Source of the DNA: CAZRHR01 sp964578885
GTDB lineage: Bacteria > Bacteroidota > Bacteroidia > CAIKAF01
NCBI GenBank assembly: GCA_964578885.1
Contig: CAZOEO010000017.1
Span: 3,935-67,934 of the forward strand
DNA length: 64,000 nt
Direction: 5' to 3'
Below are positions 1-9,586 of the stretch, piece after piece. The notes under the pieces were generated by a model, which was given only the letters and a program-made list of their open reading frames with translations, was not told the DNA's origin and did not search any database. The position numbers and the translations under genes were made by a program. Numbering within the stretch: the stretch's first letter is position 1; each line of letters begins with the position of its first letter.

Positions 1-2231
1 TGGCTTTAGGCGATCATGTGCTGGACGCGCGTACCGATAATTTCCTTGCGTCGCTCGTGGCCGGTACCGAGCAACAGTGGGGCGTCGCACTGATGGATAT
101 TTCTACCGGCCGGTTTTTGGCCGGACAAGGCGATGAAACCTTCGTGCGTCAGGTAGTGGGAACGTTTTTTCCCAAAGAAATGATTGCCTCGCGCTCCTCC
201 CGTGACCTCGCGTCCGGTTTGGCACCACAATTGCCTTTTCAGTTTTTGGAACCCTGGATTTTTGAATCCGATTATGCCCGGGAACAAATCGGTTTGCAAT
301 TCGGAGTCGATGGGTTAAAAGGCTTTGGTATAGATCATTTGCCTTTGGCGATAACGGCTTGCGGAGCCATTTTACATTATCTGAAAACCAGCACGCATCA
401 GCGACTCGATCATTTGGATACCATCCGAAGATTGGATCATGAAGGGGTGCTCTGGCTCGATCCATTTTCCATTAAAAACCTAGAATTGGTGGGCAGTCAG
501 GGAACTTCACTCGCCGAAGTTCTGGACGAAACCATTACCCCGATGGGCGCGCGAATGCTCCGCCGGTGGTTAATGCTGCCGCTGGCGCAGGAAGATAAAA
601 TTTTACAACGACAGGAAGTGGTGGCGGCTGTCATGAAGCAACCCGAAGAGGCAGCCAAACTTCGTGAATGTTTAAGCGACATCGGCGATCTGGAACGACT
701 GGTGGGGAAAATGGCCACAGGACGCCTGATTCCAAGGGAATTACCAAGACTCGCTCAAGCCATTGAGGCCACACGAACCCTCAAAAGTTTACCAATTCCT
801 CAAGTGCAGGATTGGCTGAAATCGGTTGATCCTCTCATGGACACAGCCTTGCGCATCCAAAAGGAAATTCGACCGGACGCGCCAACCGCTCCCGGTAAAG
901 GTCCCATCTTCCAGGAAGGGGTGGATGAATCCCTGGATGAATTGCGTCAACTGGCCTACAGTGGAAAAGACCAACTCCTGGTCATGCAACAGGATGAGGC
1001 AGAACGAACTGGAATATCCTCGCTAAAAGTGGGTTTCAATCATGTCCATGGCTATTATTTCGAAGTAACTCACGCCCATAAAAACAAAGTTCCTGCCGAC
1101 TGGATTCGAAAGCAAACCCTGACCAACGCGGAACGTTACATCAATGAGGACCTCAAAAATTATGAGGAAAAAATCCTGGGAGCCGAGGAAAAAATTCTGG
1201 CCATCGAAACCCAACTTTTCGCCCAAATACTGGAAGATCTAAGGGCTGTAGTGCCAGCTTTAAAAAAACAATCAGAATGGTTGGCGGGTCTGGATTGCCT
1301 GCAGAGCTTTGCGCGTTCCGCCGAGCAATATGGATATCGACGACCTGAAATGCACGGCGGCAAAAGCATCGTTATTACCGGTGGTCGACATCCGGTGATC
1401 GAAAGACGATTGCCCGTGGGTGAGCGGTACGTAACCAACGACATTCAGCTGGACGATAAACAACAGCAAATACTGGTGATTACCGGACCCAATATGTCGG
1501 GAAAATCTGCCCTTTTACGCCAAACCGCCTTGATTGTGTTGATGGCACAAATGGGCTCCTTTGTTCCGGCAGAAACCGCGCGTTTAGGAATTTACGACCG
1601 CATTTTTACCCGTGTAGGCGCCTCCGATAACCTGAGTGAAGGGGAATCCACTTTCATGGTTGAAATGAATGAAACGGCCGCCATCCTGAATAATGTGTCG
1701 GACCGAAGCCTCATTCTTTTAGATGAAATTGGCCGGGGAACCTCTACTTACGACGGCATTTCGATTGCCTGGGCCATCGTGGAATTCCTCCATGGATTAG
1801 ATACCATGCGCCCTCGCACACTTTTTGCCACGCATTACCATGAATTAAATGAATTGGAAGGTCGGCTGGAACGGGTGAAAAACTTCCATGTCTCAGTGAA
1901 AGAACATCAGAATAAAATCGTGTTTTTGAGAAAACTGACTCCGGGCGGCTCCTCGCATAGCTTTGGTATTCATGTGGCCCGTATGGCCGGTATGCCCAAA
2001 GCCGTGGTGAAAAGATCGCAAGACATTCTTTTGGATTTGGAAGCGGCCCGTGCCGCCCATCAGGGTTTTGCGCAAAATGTTCAATCTCCGGTTCAGCTGA
2101 GCTTATTTCAATTGGATGATCCCGTTTTGTCGAACATTCGGGAAGAACTAACGTTATTGGATATAAATACTTTAACTCCCGTTGAGGCGTTGCTTAAATT
2201 GCAGGAAATCAAAAGAATGGTGGGAGGTTGA
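1..2231 (+). CDS. mutS: DNA mismatch repair protein MutS (5' end cut by window edge)
   Basis: MutS binds base mismatches and small loops in DNA and, as an ATP-driven clamp, recruits MutL. The frame is open to the left edge (first whole codon at base 3), so the GTG at 18 is an internal valine, not the start. About 740 residues are present; the family is usually about 860, so roughly the first 120 (most of the mismatch-recognition domain) lie outside. Visible from left to right are the connector, the lever/clamp helices and the C-terminal ATPase with Walker A GPNMSGKS (near base 1490), Walker B LILLDEIGRGTSTYDG (near 1720) and the FATHYHEL motif. The stop is followed 12 bases later by the TPR gene, so the two are probably co-transcribed. 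Confidence 0.96.
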   Translation, partial: ALGDHVLDARTDNFLASLVAGTEQQWGVALMDISTGRFLAGQGDETFVRQVVGTFFPKEMIASRSSRDLASGLAPQLPFQFLEPWIFESDYAREQIGLQFGVDGLKGFGIDHLPLAITACGAILHYLKTSTHQRLDHLDTIRRLDHEGVLWLDPFSIKNLELVGSQGTSLAEVLDETITPMGARMLRRWLMLPLAQEDKILQRQEVVAAVMKQPEEAAKLRECLSDIGDLERLVGKMATGRLIPRELPRLAQAIEATRTLKSLPIPQVQDWLKSVDPLMDTALRIQKEIRPDAPTAPGKGPIFQEGVDESLDELRQLAYSGKDQLLVMQQDEAERTGISSLKVGFNHVHGYYFEVTHAHKNKVPADWIRKQTLTNAERYINEDLKNYEEKILGAEEKILAIETQLFAQILEDLRAVVPALKKQSEWLAGLDCLQSFARSAEQYGYRRPEMHGGKSIVITGGRHPVIERRLPVGERYVTNDIQLDDKQQQILVITGPNMSGKSALLRQTALIVLMAQMGSFVPAETARLGIYDRIFTRVGASDNLSEGESTFMVEMNETAAILNNVSDRSLILLDEIGRGTSTYDGISIAWAIVEFLHGLDTMRPRTLFATHYHELNELEGRLERVKNFHVSVKEHQNKIVFLRKLTPGGSSHSFGIHVARMAGMPKAVVKRSQDILLDLEAARAAHQGFAQNVQSPVQLSLFQLDDPVLSNIREELTLLDINTLTPVEALLKLQEIKRMVGG

Positions 2232-2243
2232 AACTGGTGACCT

Positions 2244-2894
2244 ATGGAAAATATGGATCGTGCTGAAGCGTGGTTGAAAGAGGGGAAATGGGAAGAAGCT
2301 TACCATGCTTTTTCTCAATGGCAACATCATAAAGCCCTTTTTTATCAGACCATTTGTTTGACCCGTCTGCAAAAAACTCAGCAGGCGCTGGAATGTATCA
2401 ATCGTGCTATAGAACATCAACCGCAGGAAGCGGATTATCTTGCGGAACGGGGCGTCGTGTATCTGCACATGAAAAAGTACGCCCTGGCCTTGCTGGATTT
2501 CGATGCTGCGGTCTCTTTACAACCTGAACACCCTTATCGCTATGCCAGCCGCGCTTTTATGAAGGAAGCAGCAGGAGATTTGCAAGGTGCTGTGAAAGAC
2601 TATGAAATGGCTTTAAGCCTTGACCCGGAAGATGCCGTGGTGCACAATAACCTTGGACTGATTTTGGAAAAAATGGGCCGAAATCAGGAAGCCCGAAACA
2701 ATTTTTCAAAAGCAGATGCCTTGTTGAAATCCTTTCCTATTCCCGCTCCGCCTCAGGAGCAGACCATTCCGGAAGAAAAACCTGCTCCTGAAAAAACGTT
2801 GGGGAAGGTGCTCCGGGAAACCATAACCACTCGGCAGGGCCGTGCGGAATTTATTCGCTGGATTTCCGGCACTTTTAGGAAAAAAGAAGGCTGA
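2244..2894 (+). CDS. TPR-repeat protein
   Basis: A 216-residue soluble protein made mainly of tetratricopeptide repeats, which usually act as protein-protein docking surfaces. At least three TPR units are readable between about residues 30 and 150; the clearest is a block around residues 100-135 with the alternating small and aromatic positions (GDLQGAVKDYEMALSLDPED). The C-terminal 60 residues start with a proline/glutamate-rich linker and end in a basic segment. There is no signal peptide or membrane segment, so it is probably cytoplasmic. It starts 12 bases after mutS, but TPR proteins are too generic to infer a repair role from that. Confidence 0.8.
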   Translation: MENMDRAEAWLKEGKWEEAYHAFSQWQHHKALFYQTICLTRLQKTQQALECINRAIEHQPQEADYLAERGVVYLHMKKYALALLDFDAAVSLQPEHPYRYASRAFMKEAAGDLQGAVKDYEMALSLDPEDAVVHNNLGLILEKMGRNQEARNNFSKADALLKSFPIPAPPQEQTIPEEKPAPEKTLGKVLRETITTRQGRAEFIRWISGTFRKKEG

Positions 2895-3205
2895 ACGCGG
2901 TATCTTCCTCTGATTTTAAACGCCTCTGTTATTCATTCGCGCCGGCGGTGTCTCTGAATGTAATATCCTGCGCTTGTTTATGATGAACACGATTTACAGG
3001 TTTTTGCGTGTGCGACCTGTTGATGTTTGGGGTGAAAAGAATGTGTAGGAACTGGGTATTTTTCAGCTTCCTTTTTCCTAAATCCTGACGTCCTCATCTA
3101 TGCAAGCCTGATGCACGAAATTCATGCCGGATGTCTCCTGGGTAAACGACGCTTCCTTTCTTTCCTTTTTCCCGAATCATCTACCAAAGCGCCTGGCGCA
3201 TGAAC
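2895..3205. other. gene-free stretch, nothing recognised
   Basis: About 310 bases between the TPR gene and the convergent terminator of porV. I see no open reading frame with coding character, no tRNA-like fold and no copy of the repeat family described elsewhere in the window. Confidence 0.5.
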
Positions 3206-3235
3206 AAAAAAAAGGCCCCGTCATTGGAGCCTTTT
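3206..3235 (-). terminator. Rho-independent terminator of porV
   Basis: Read on the minus strand, AAAAGGCTCC pairs with GGGGCCTTTT (one G-U pair) around a six-base loop and is followed by a run of T. It lies directly behind the porV stop codon. Confidence 0.85.
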
Positions 3236-3240
3236 CATTT

Positions 3241-4452
3241 TTATTCTGCTGTCTTTTTCTTTTTGCCCACTGCATCCAGATTAAAGGTTAAGGTAAACCT
3301 CAAAGCATTGGCCAATGGATTGTTCCTACCCGTAGGAATCAGGTAAGAGAAATCTAAACCGAATACATTGTAGCGTAAACCGGCTCCAAGGGTAAAGTAT
3401 TGACGATTTCCTTTTTGCGGTGATTCGTAGAAAAAGCCACCACGCACGGCCAGTACGCGGTTGTACCAATATTCTGTACCGAAGCTCCATACAAATTCGT
3501 CAATTTCTTCACGGAATCCGAAAGGGGCATCCCATAAAGAGGTAACCATACCTACCAGTACAGATTGGGTGCGGTCTCCACCACGGATAATGGCCGTGTC
3601 TGCTGCTCCGGGTTGCGGAATATAATCGGGTGTGGGAACCAGTAATTTAGAAGTTTCTACATACAGTCCAATGGAGTTATATTCATCGATTTGGATGGTT
3701 CCTCCACCACCTAAACGCAGGGTAACGGGAATCCAGTCGGAAGCGCTGGTGCCTCCAAATCTAATTTTGGATCCAATGTTTTGCACAGAAACCCCAAAAC
3801 GCCAGGTAACATCGCGATCGAAAAGTTTTTTATCGGCATTTTGATAATAGAAACCAAAGTCTCCTGCTCCGGCAATCCCTGGCTCTGTGGCCACACCGCC
3901 GACAAATTGTCCGAGGGTTAGGTTCGAATAGATGAAACGGAAAGCTACACCAACACTCCATTTATCTGACAGCTTAAATGCACCGCCAACGTCTGCGGAA
4001 AGTTCGTGCGGATTATAATTTCCCACAAAAGTTCCGGTTTCCGTCGTAAAGCTGATGTCGCCCAATGAAAAATAACGGAGGGAAGCACCAAGGGTAAAAC
4101 GTTCGGTCAATTTTTTATACCCTGCCATGTAGGCCAGATTGATGTCTGGTACCAAATTGCGCAACCATGGAGAATAGGAGACGCCAAGGGCCATGTCTTT
4201 GTCTACAAAGCCGAGTTTGGCCACATTCCAATGCATGGCATGCATGTCGGCTTCAGTGGCCACACCCTGATCTGCCATGCCACCCGCTCTGGCTTCCGGC
4301 CCAATTACTAGAAAGGGAACGGAAGAGGTTACAGTACGGATACCGGCTAGTTTATAGGCTTCGTCAATATCGGTTTGGGCACCAAGGAAATGCACAGGGG
4401 TTCCTGACAATAAAATGGTTAAGAGGATTATACTTGATCGGCTAAATCGCAT
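3241..4452 (-). CDS. porV: type IX secretion system outer-membrane shuttle protein PorV
   Basis: PorV is a FadL-like outer-membrane beta-barrel that collects cargo from the T9SS translocon and hands it to the PorU sortase. The 403-residue protein begins with a signal peptide and then the family's characteristic N-terminal stretch (residues about 45-75: PFLVIGPEARAGGMADQG, then a histidine/tryptophan-containing HAMHWN). The remainder is repeated amphipathic strands ending in a phenylalanine-rich strand and a short lysine tail. It lies 71 bases downstream of porU on the same strand, the usual pairing, but a TAnnTTTG element in the gap suggests it also has its own promoter. A terminator follows directly. 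Confidence 0.9.
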   Translation of the reverse strand: MRFSRSSIILLTILLSGTPVHFLGAQTDIDEAYKLAGIRTVTSSVPFLVIGPEARAGGMADQGVATEADMHAMHWNVAKLGFVDKDMALGVSYSPWLRNLVPDINLAYMAGYKKLTERFTLGASLRYFSLGDISFTTETGTFVGNYNPHELSADVGGAFKLSDKWSVGVAFRFIYSNLTLGQFVGGVATEPGIAGAGDFGFYYQNADKKLFDRDVTWRFGVSVQNIGSKIRFGGTSASDWIPVTLRLGGGGTIQIDEYNSIGLYVETSKLLVPTPDYIPQPGAADTAIIRGGDRTQSVLVGMVTSLWDAPFGFREEIDEFVWSFGTEYWYNRVLAVRGGFFYESPQKGNRQYFTLGAGLRYNVFGLDFSYLIPTGRNNPLANALRFTLTFNLDAVGKKKKTAE

Positions 4453-4473
4453 GAGTCTGATGTGGTCGTGTTA

Positions 4474-4481
4474 CAAATATA
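4474..4481 (-). promoter_or_regulatory. -7 element TATATTTG before porV
   Basis: The sequence matches the Bacteroidota -7 consensus TAnnTTTG and lies 21 bases upstream of the porV start, between porU and porV. No convincing -33 TTTG is seen at the usual distance. It suggests porV can be transcribed independently of porU. Confidence 0.5.
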
Positions 4482-4523
4482 ATAAGTGCAGTCCCAATAA
4501 CAGCAAATTTGGGTTCTTATTGT

Positions 4524-7500
4524 TCAGCGAATATAGATAATTCTTGCGGCAGTTTCGAGCATTTCTCCATTTGGGGTGGTGATTCTAACCCGTGCAACAT
4601 ATACACCGGCGGCGACTTCTTCTCCCGAATCCATTTTTCCATCCCACTGAAAGCGCGTTTCTCGAAAACCATCGACCGTCCCTTCATATTGCATGGAGGT
4701 AATTTTTCGACCATCTAAGCCTTGAATATCCAGTTCCATTTTCAGGAAACTTCCCGCCAGGTTGTGCTGAAAGGCAAAGGTGGTGGTTTCACGGAATGGA
4801 TTCGGATAGGCTTCCAGAGAAAGCATATGCGCACGATCATTGGTGACTGCAAATGTGAGGGTCTTGCGACTCAAATTATTACAACCATCCCAAACCTCCA
4901 GCGTTACTTCATGGAATCCGGGAGAAAGGGGTGGGAGAGGATAGGTCACGGTGCCACTTTGGTACGTGTTGAGGGACGCCTGATACATTTCGTTCAGGGT
5001 GATGGCGTTGGCTATATCTCCGTCGATAATAAGCTGAAGATTATGTCCAATGGCTGCACCAGAGGTGTTTACACCACTTTCATCACCGATTTCAGCATAG
5101 AGAAGGGGCGTCTCGTGGGCGATGCCACCTTCGATGAATTGGTCATTGTTCAGGAAAAGGGAAATCTCCGGACCTTGCACATCACTGCCGCAATTGTCCG
5201 ACGTGCCTCCCAATTGGAAACCTCTGAAGTAGCCATGGGCATCGGTGACGCCATTTTCTGCGTAATAAGAGATTTTCCCTTCTCCCATCAGGTAATTGAT
5301 GTCCAGTGGAATTTTAAATGTCACCTGCCAGCGTCCTTGATTTACTGAAACTTTTCCTCTGAAAACCACACTATTCTGCATGCGGTAGGGCACTGGTGTA
5401 GACCCGGGATCATTTCCTCTGGTTTGCAGGGTGACCGCTTTGTCGAAAACGGTGATGTACAGATTTCCATTGAATTGAGAAAGCAAGGCGGAATCCCGAT
5501 CTGCAATTCTTCCGGAAAGCCTGACAATATCTGTGGCACGCAGGGTGTCCGAAAAGGGAGGGGCACCAGGACCTGTATAAATGCCATTGATGCTGTCGGT
5601 AAGGACCAAATGCATAGGAGAAGCCAGGCGCATCGCCGGATCTCCGAATAAAACAATGTTTTGCTCCCCTCCGTCGCACGGACATTGTCTTGCTCTTAAT
5701 TGGATGTCTCCAAGTCTTTGTGCATTAGATGTTTGTGCTTCAAATCCATAGATTCCATTGAAGAGCTTGGTCTGAAACCGGGGCACCACCGTAATGGCGC
5801 GTGTAGTCGAAAATAGGGCAATGCTGCCTTTGTCCGGTCGGAGCAGCATCCTTTCGCCTGCCGAAACAAAAGCCGGATCATCAAATCGGGTAAACGTGCA
5901 GGTAGCCGTGGTCACGAACGACAAATTGTTCAGGTTGTTCCAACTTTCAATGTCGTCGATTTGTAAAACACGTTCTCCGGTTAGACCTTGTTCTCCACCA
6001 TGTCCAATAAAATTCATGTGAAGGGTACCGCGATTCATCCGGTTGTTTAGATAGGTTTTGGCCTCCGGATAGCGCTGACCGGCATTGCTGGATTGTACAA
6101 AAGCATCAATATATACTCTGTCGATGTTCCAAACAGGCGCCACCCGGTCCAACGTATCTGCTACACGCTCATTTTCATCAATAAATTGTCGCTCCCAGGT
6201 TGCATCCATGTCGTCTGCAAACAGGGTTACCCAATTTCTCCATTCTCCCAGACAAGCTTGATTTTCAGTGTAATGTTTGATTTTATTGACCACACCTTGC
6301 GCTTCGGAAAGTGTCGCCGCCGGAATTCTGCCAACGGCCAGAGAAATCGGATCGTTGTAATTGACGTTTCCTACAATGTTATTGGGCCCGAAATGGACGA
6401 AATAGTAATCACTGGGGTTAGAATTTCCACTTCTCGAGCTTGATTCCCTGGTTTGAAACGTAGGCACAAGCGATCCGGAAAATCCGTTTAAACGGTTTAA
6501 ATGCGGTTTGTAATCATACGAACCATCCCCAAACAGCAACAGATACTTTGGGTGATCGGTAGGATGTACTTCGGTATAAGTTCGCACGAAATCCCGAATG
6601 GCAGTAGGGTCTTGACGCCCTGCTGAAAATTCATGATAAATCTGGTCTGTGGTAACGGTGTGAATCAAAAGCCCTTCTCTCTCCAAATGAAAGTCCGCCA
6701 GCGATAAGGCCGCCTGAAGCAGCGACGGGTGCGTAACAATCAGCATGTCCGGCGCAGGTGTGCTGGCAATTAAACTTTGCAAATCCTGATTGATCACCAC
6801 GCCTTTATACTCGGGTTCCCGAATATTACTTTCGTAAAAGGCAAAAAAGGTTTTCAATGTGTCTGCCTGAGCCCGAAACCAGGTAAATCCGGTTTCTGCC
6901 TGAACGTTCATGGCCAGAATCCCGGTGGGTGAAGTGACATCCCAAACCCGGAAGCCTGCGGCTCCGGACAAACGATATTCTGTAAGACCAAAAGCTTTTG
7001 TATCTCTAAAAGCCAATCCGGAAGCTCCCACCACTAGCGATTGTCTGTATTGTAGTGTAATGTAATCCAACCAGCCGCTTCGATCTTCACCTCCGGAGGT
7101 GGGCTGAATCCGGGTGATGCGAACCTGGGCCTGACTTCCGCTTAGGTTGGCCTCGCCCTGTACCATTCCGTTGGAAAAGAAATTACAAGAATAACAAGGT
7201 GGCACGGAAGAAACATTTGTTTCACCCACCAATTGGTTGTTCAATCGAACTTGAAAAATAGAGGAGCATGAAACGCATCGTGCGGCCATTCTTACCGATA
7301 CTTTGGCTTGCACGGAAGGCACAGGTAAATAGACCGGCAGGTTGAATGTTTGGTCGTTTTGAAATGAAAAGACTTCCCCGTACCATTCCCGACCACTTAG
7401 GGTGAGGTTTCTGGTTTCCTGCTCATAATGAGCAAATGCATCTCCTTGTGCTGTAATGGTATCCGGCGTTTGGGTCAGAAGGTTTTGCGTGGACATACGA

Positions 7501-8339
7501 AGCCCGTTTACCCCCAGGGTCAAATAATAATAGGTGGTGTCTGCATATAAATGTCTTTCGAATGCAAATTGATTTCCATTGAATTTCCAGCGATTGGGAC
7601 CTTCTCCGTAAAATAAGGCACGATCACCCGGACCGAATTGCCCATCTCCTCCATCTTCGATCCACATCGGTAATTCTGGTAAATCTCGAAAGCGGAAATG
7701 ACTGTTGCGCTCCGGTTCCATTCCGCCTTGCCTGCCATGCAACTTCAGGCTGCTGCTAGGCACCGGCCCGGAAAGTAAACCAATATTTTCAAGCTGCGCA
7801 TACGTAAGGCGATACACGCCATCTTCAGTAATACCGAAACGGTGCCATTGGCCTTGCGCGAGGACAGAGGCGGGAAGACTTTGTGCAGATTTAGAAGACA
7901 AAAGAGGCGTTCCCTTTTCCCAAACTATCCGGGCTTTTACGGCCTGTTCCCAACGTCCGTTTTCCCATCTGACCGCACACTTTCTTACGGCTGCGTGAGA
8001 AACACCTCTTAGTTTCCAAGTTTGAAGTCCGGAAGGCTGTGAAGACAAATCTTCTTTATTCCAATGCACAGGAGGTTCCGAAATAGGCGCCCACTGTGTA
8101 ATTTCAATGTCTGCACGCTGTACCAGGGTGCCGGGTGAAAAGGCATGATAAAGGATGGGAAAGCCTGCATCGCTGATTTCAATGGAAGGATGGGATCCAT
8201 TTTGCCCTGGAATTACACCGGACTTTGAATCATGATATGAATTAGATAGCGGCAGTTCCTGGGTTTGAATCTGCGCAGAAACAACATTTAAAAGGGCAAA
8301 ATATCCGATGAAAAGGAAACCAGGTAATGCTTGCTTCAT
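4524..8339 (-). CDS. porU: type IX secretion system sortase PorU (C25-family)
   Basis: PorU is the cell-surface protease of the T9SS that removes the C-terminal sorting signal from cargo and attaches the cargo to the surface. The protein has 1271 residues, a normal length, and starts with a signal peptide ending near VSAQ. The gingipain-like (peptidase C25) domain is in the middle; the catalytic pair is His780 (in NFIGHGGEQG) and Cys814 (in FVTTATCTFTRF). Both residues are intact, so the enzyme should be active. The last 80 residues contain the YPNPF motif of a FlgD/T9SS-like C-terminal domain, which PorU proteins retain. The downstream neighbour is its partner PorV; the divergent neighbour is a PorP/SprF gene. 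Confidence 0.93.
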   Translation of the reverse strand: MKQALPGFLFIGYFALLNVVSAQIQTQELPLSNSYHDSKSGVIPGQNGSHPSIEISDAGFPILYHAFSPGTLVQRADIEITQWAPISEPPVHWNKEDLSSQPSGLQTWKLRGVSHAAVRKCAVRWENGRWEQAVKARIVWEKGTPLLSSKSAQSLPASVLAQGQWHRFGITEDGVYRLTYAQLENIGLLSGPVPSSSLKLHGRQGGMEPERNSHFRFRDLPELPMWIEDGGDGQFGPGDRALFYGEGPNRWKFNGNQFAFERHLYADTTYYYLTLGVNGLRMSTQNLLTQTPDTITAQGDAFAHYEQETRNLTLSGREWYGEVFSFQNDQTFNLPVYLPVPSVQAKVSVRMAARCVSCSSIFQVRLNNQLVGETNVSSVPPCYSCNFFSNGMVQGEANLSGSQAQVRITRIQPTSGGEDRSGWLDYITLQYRQSLVVGASGLAFRDTKAFGLTEYRLSGAAGFRVWDVTSPTGILAMNVQAETGFTWFRAQADTLKTFFAFYESNIREPEYKGVVINQDLQSLIASTPAPDMLIVTHPSLLQAALSLADFHLEREGLLIHTVTTDQIYHEFSAGRQDPTAIRDFVRTYTEVHPTDHPKYLLLFGDGSYDYKPHLNRLNGFSGSLVPTFQTRESSSRSGNSNPSDYYFVHFGPNNIVGNVNYNDPISLAVGRIPAATLSEAQGVVNKIKHYTENQACLGEWRNWVTLFADDMDATWERQFIDENERVADTLDRVAPVWNIDRVYIDAFVQSSNAGQRYPEAKTYLNNRMNRGTLHMNFIGHGGEQGLTGERVLQIDDIESWNNLNNLSFVTTATCTFTRFDDPAFVSAGERMLLRPDKGSIALFSTTRAITVVPRFQTKLFNGIYGFEAQTSNAQRLGDIQLRARQCPCDGGEQNIVLFGDPAMRLASPMHLVLTDSINGIYTGPGAPPFSDTLRATDIVRLSGRIADRDSALLSQFNGNLYITVFDKAVTLQTRGNDPGSTPVPYRMQNSVVFRGKVSVNQGRWQVTFKIPLDINYLMGEGKISYYAENGVTDAHGYFRGFQLGGTSDNCGSDVQGPEISLFLNNDQFIEGGIAHETPLLYAEIGDESGVNTSGAAIGHNLQLIIDGDIANAITLNEMYQASLNTYQSGTVTYPLPPLSPGFHEVTLEVWDGCNNLSRKTLTFAVTNDRAHMLSLEAYPNPFRETTTFAFQHNLAGSFLKMELDIQGLDGRKITSMQYEGTVDGFRETRFQWDGKMDSGEEVAAGVYVARVRITTPNGEMLETAARIIYIR

Positions 8340-8360
8340 GCGTGGAAAACGTTCATTCTA

Positions 8361-8368
8361 CAAATTTA
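8361..8368 (-). promoter_or_regulatory. -7 element TAAATTTG before porU
   Basis: A perfect TAnnTTTG match on the minus strand, 21 bases upstream of the porU start codon, inside the 216-base divergent region shared with porP/sprF. Confidence 0.5.
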
Positions 8369-8502
8369 TTGCAAACCGGCTAAACTTCATGAAAAAAAGG
8401 GTTAAAAGAATGTTTAAGTATATATCTTTGTTTTTCAGTGCGTTGCAGTGTTTATTTATCTTTTTCATGTAAAAAAAAGCAGGGAATCATGCAAAAATGC
8501 GC

Positions 8503-8530
8503 TTTGTATTGTATTCCTTTTGTATTTTTG
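8503..8530 (+). promoter_or_regulatory. promoter of the porP/sprF gene
   Basis: A TTTG (8503-8506) and TATTTTTG (8523-8530) match the Bacteroidota -33/-7 promoter, with 16 bases between them (slightly short). The start codon is 25 bases downstream. Confidence 0.6.
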
Positions 8531-8555
8531 AACGTTGGACAGTTAAACAACAACT

Positions 8556-9527
8556 ATGCGCAAGCGCTTTTTCCTCCTGCTGCTTTACATATCAGGTTTG
8601 TTTTTCGCTTCCGGGACAGATGTTCAGGCTCAGGATGCGCAATTCACTCAGTTTTATGCAAATCCCATTTATTTGAACCCAGCTTTTGCGGGTTCTGTCA
8701 GATGTGCGCGTTTTGCCTTCAACTCTCGTTTGCAGTGGTCCGGTATTTCTGGAAATTACAGAACATATGCTGCTTCTTACGACCAGCATTTCGACGCCTT
8801 ACAAGGTGGTGTAGGATTTCGTGTGATGCGCGACGAGGCGGGTCAGGGTACCATTACCTCCCACAACGTGGCTGCTACTTATTCTTATCTGATTCCCATT
8901 AATCGTAAAATCAGTTTGCGTGTGGGGGCAGAAGTGGGTCTATTCCAGCGGTCTTTAAACACGAACAAATTGACTTTCGGAGACCAGATCGATGACCGGT
9001 ATGGTTTCGTGTATGCGACCCAAGAGGTATTCGATAACGATGAAAAATTATTCGTGGATTTCGGTGCAGGAGCCGTTTTGTATAATCAGATTTTTTACGG
9101 AGGTGTGTCTGTTCATCACATCACCCAACCCAATGAAGGTTTCTTGGGATCCAGCAAGCTTCCTTTAAAATTGACTACGCATTTCGGTGCCATGATTCCA
9201 ATCGGAAAGCGCAGAAAATATGCAGGTGAAGCCTTTATTTCTCCTAACATTTTATTCCAGCTTCAGCAGTCTTTTTACCAGTTGAATGTGGGTGTATACG
9301 CCGGAAAAGGTCCTATCGTGGGCGGTTTGTGGTATAGAAATAATGATTCTTTCATCGCCTTAGTCGGATTACAGCGCGGCTTGTGGCGTTTTGGATATAG
9401 TTATGACATTACAATTTCCCGCTTGACCAACGCAACAGCAGGTTCCCATGAATTTTCACTGGGATTCCAGCTGCCATGCCGCCGTCCAAAGCGCAGGTTC
9501 AGAACGGTGGTTTGTCCTTCTTTCTAA
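8556..9527 (+). CDS. PorP/SprF family type IX secretion membrane protein
   Basis: A 323-residue outer-membrane protein with a signal peptide (cleavage near VQAQ) followed at once by the family hallmark, QFTQFYANPIYLNPAFAGS, and then a beta-barrel-like series of strands. PorP/SprF proteins bind PorE/PorK-type periplasmic partners or anchor specific T9SS substrates; genomes often carry many paralogues. This one is not next to a sprE/porE or gldK-N locus but stands between porU and gldJ, so a core T9SS role is possible and a substrate-specific one cannot be excluded. A good -7 element precedes it, and gldJ follows after a separate -7 element. Confidence 0.85.
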   Translation: MRKRFFLLLLYISGLFFASGTDVQAQDAQFTQFYANPIYLNPAFAGSVRCARFAFNSRLQWSGISGNYRTYAASYDQHFDALQGGVGFRVMRDEAGQGTITSHNVAATYSYLIPINRKISLRVGAEVGLFQRSLNTNKLTFGDQIDDRYGFVYATQEVFDNDEKLFVDFGAGAVLYNQIFYGGVSVHHITQPNEGFLGSSKLPLKLTTHFGAMIPIGKRRKYAGEAFISPNILFQLQQSFYQLNVGVYAGKGPIVGGLWYRNNDSFIALVGLQRGLWRFGYSYDITISRLTNATAGSHEFSLGFQLPCRRPKRRFRTVVCPSF

Positions 9528-9559
9528 CCTCTTCACAATAATTAATTCGGACAAAGCGT

Positions 9560-9567
9560 TATCTTTG
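9560..9567 (+). promoter_or_regulatory. -7 element TATCTTTG before gldJ
   Basis: Perfect TAnnTTTG match ending 19 bases before the gldJ ATG. It predicts a short leader of about a dozen bases. Confidence 0.55.
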
Positions 9568-9586
9568 TGCATAAACTAACGCCAGT

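Noticed and set aside
4722..5348. Plus-strand frame of 208 codons inside porU.
   Set aside because: It lies wholly within the porU coding sequence on the opposite strand, and its product has no domain character.
8438..8902. Open frame of 154 codons overlapping the porP/sprF gene.
   Set aside because: It reads through the promoter and the signal peptide region of the true gene in another frame and has no family character. A TATCTTTG element at 8423-8430 lies in front of it, but it may serve as a second promoter of porP/sprF.
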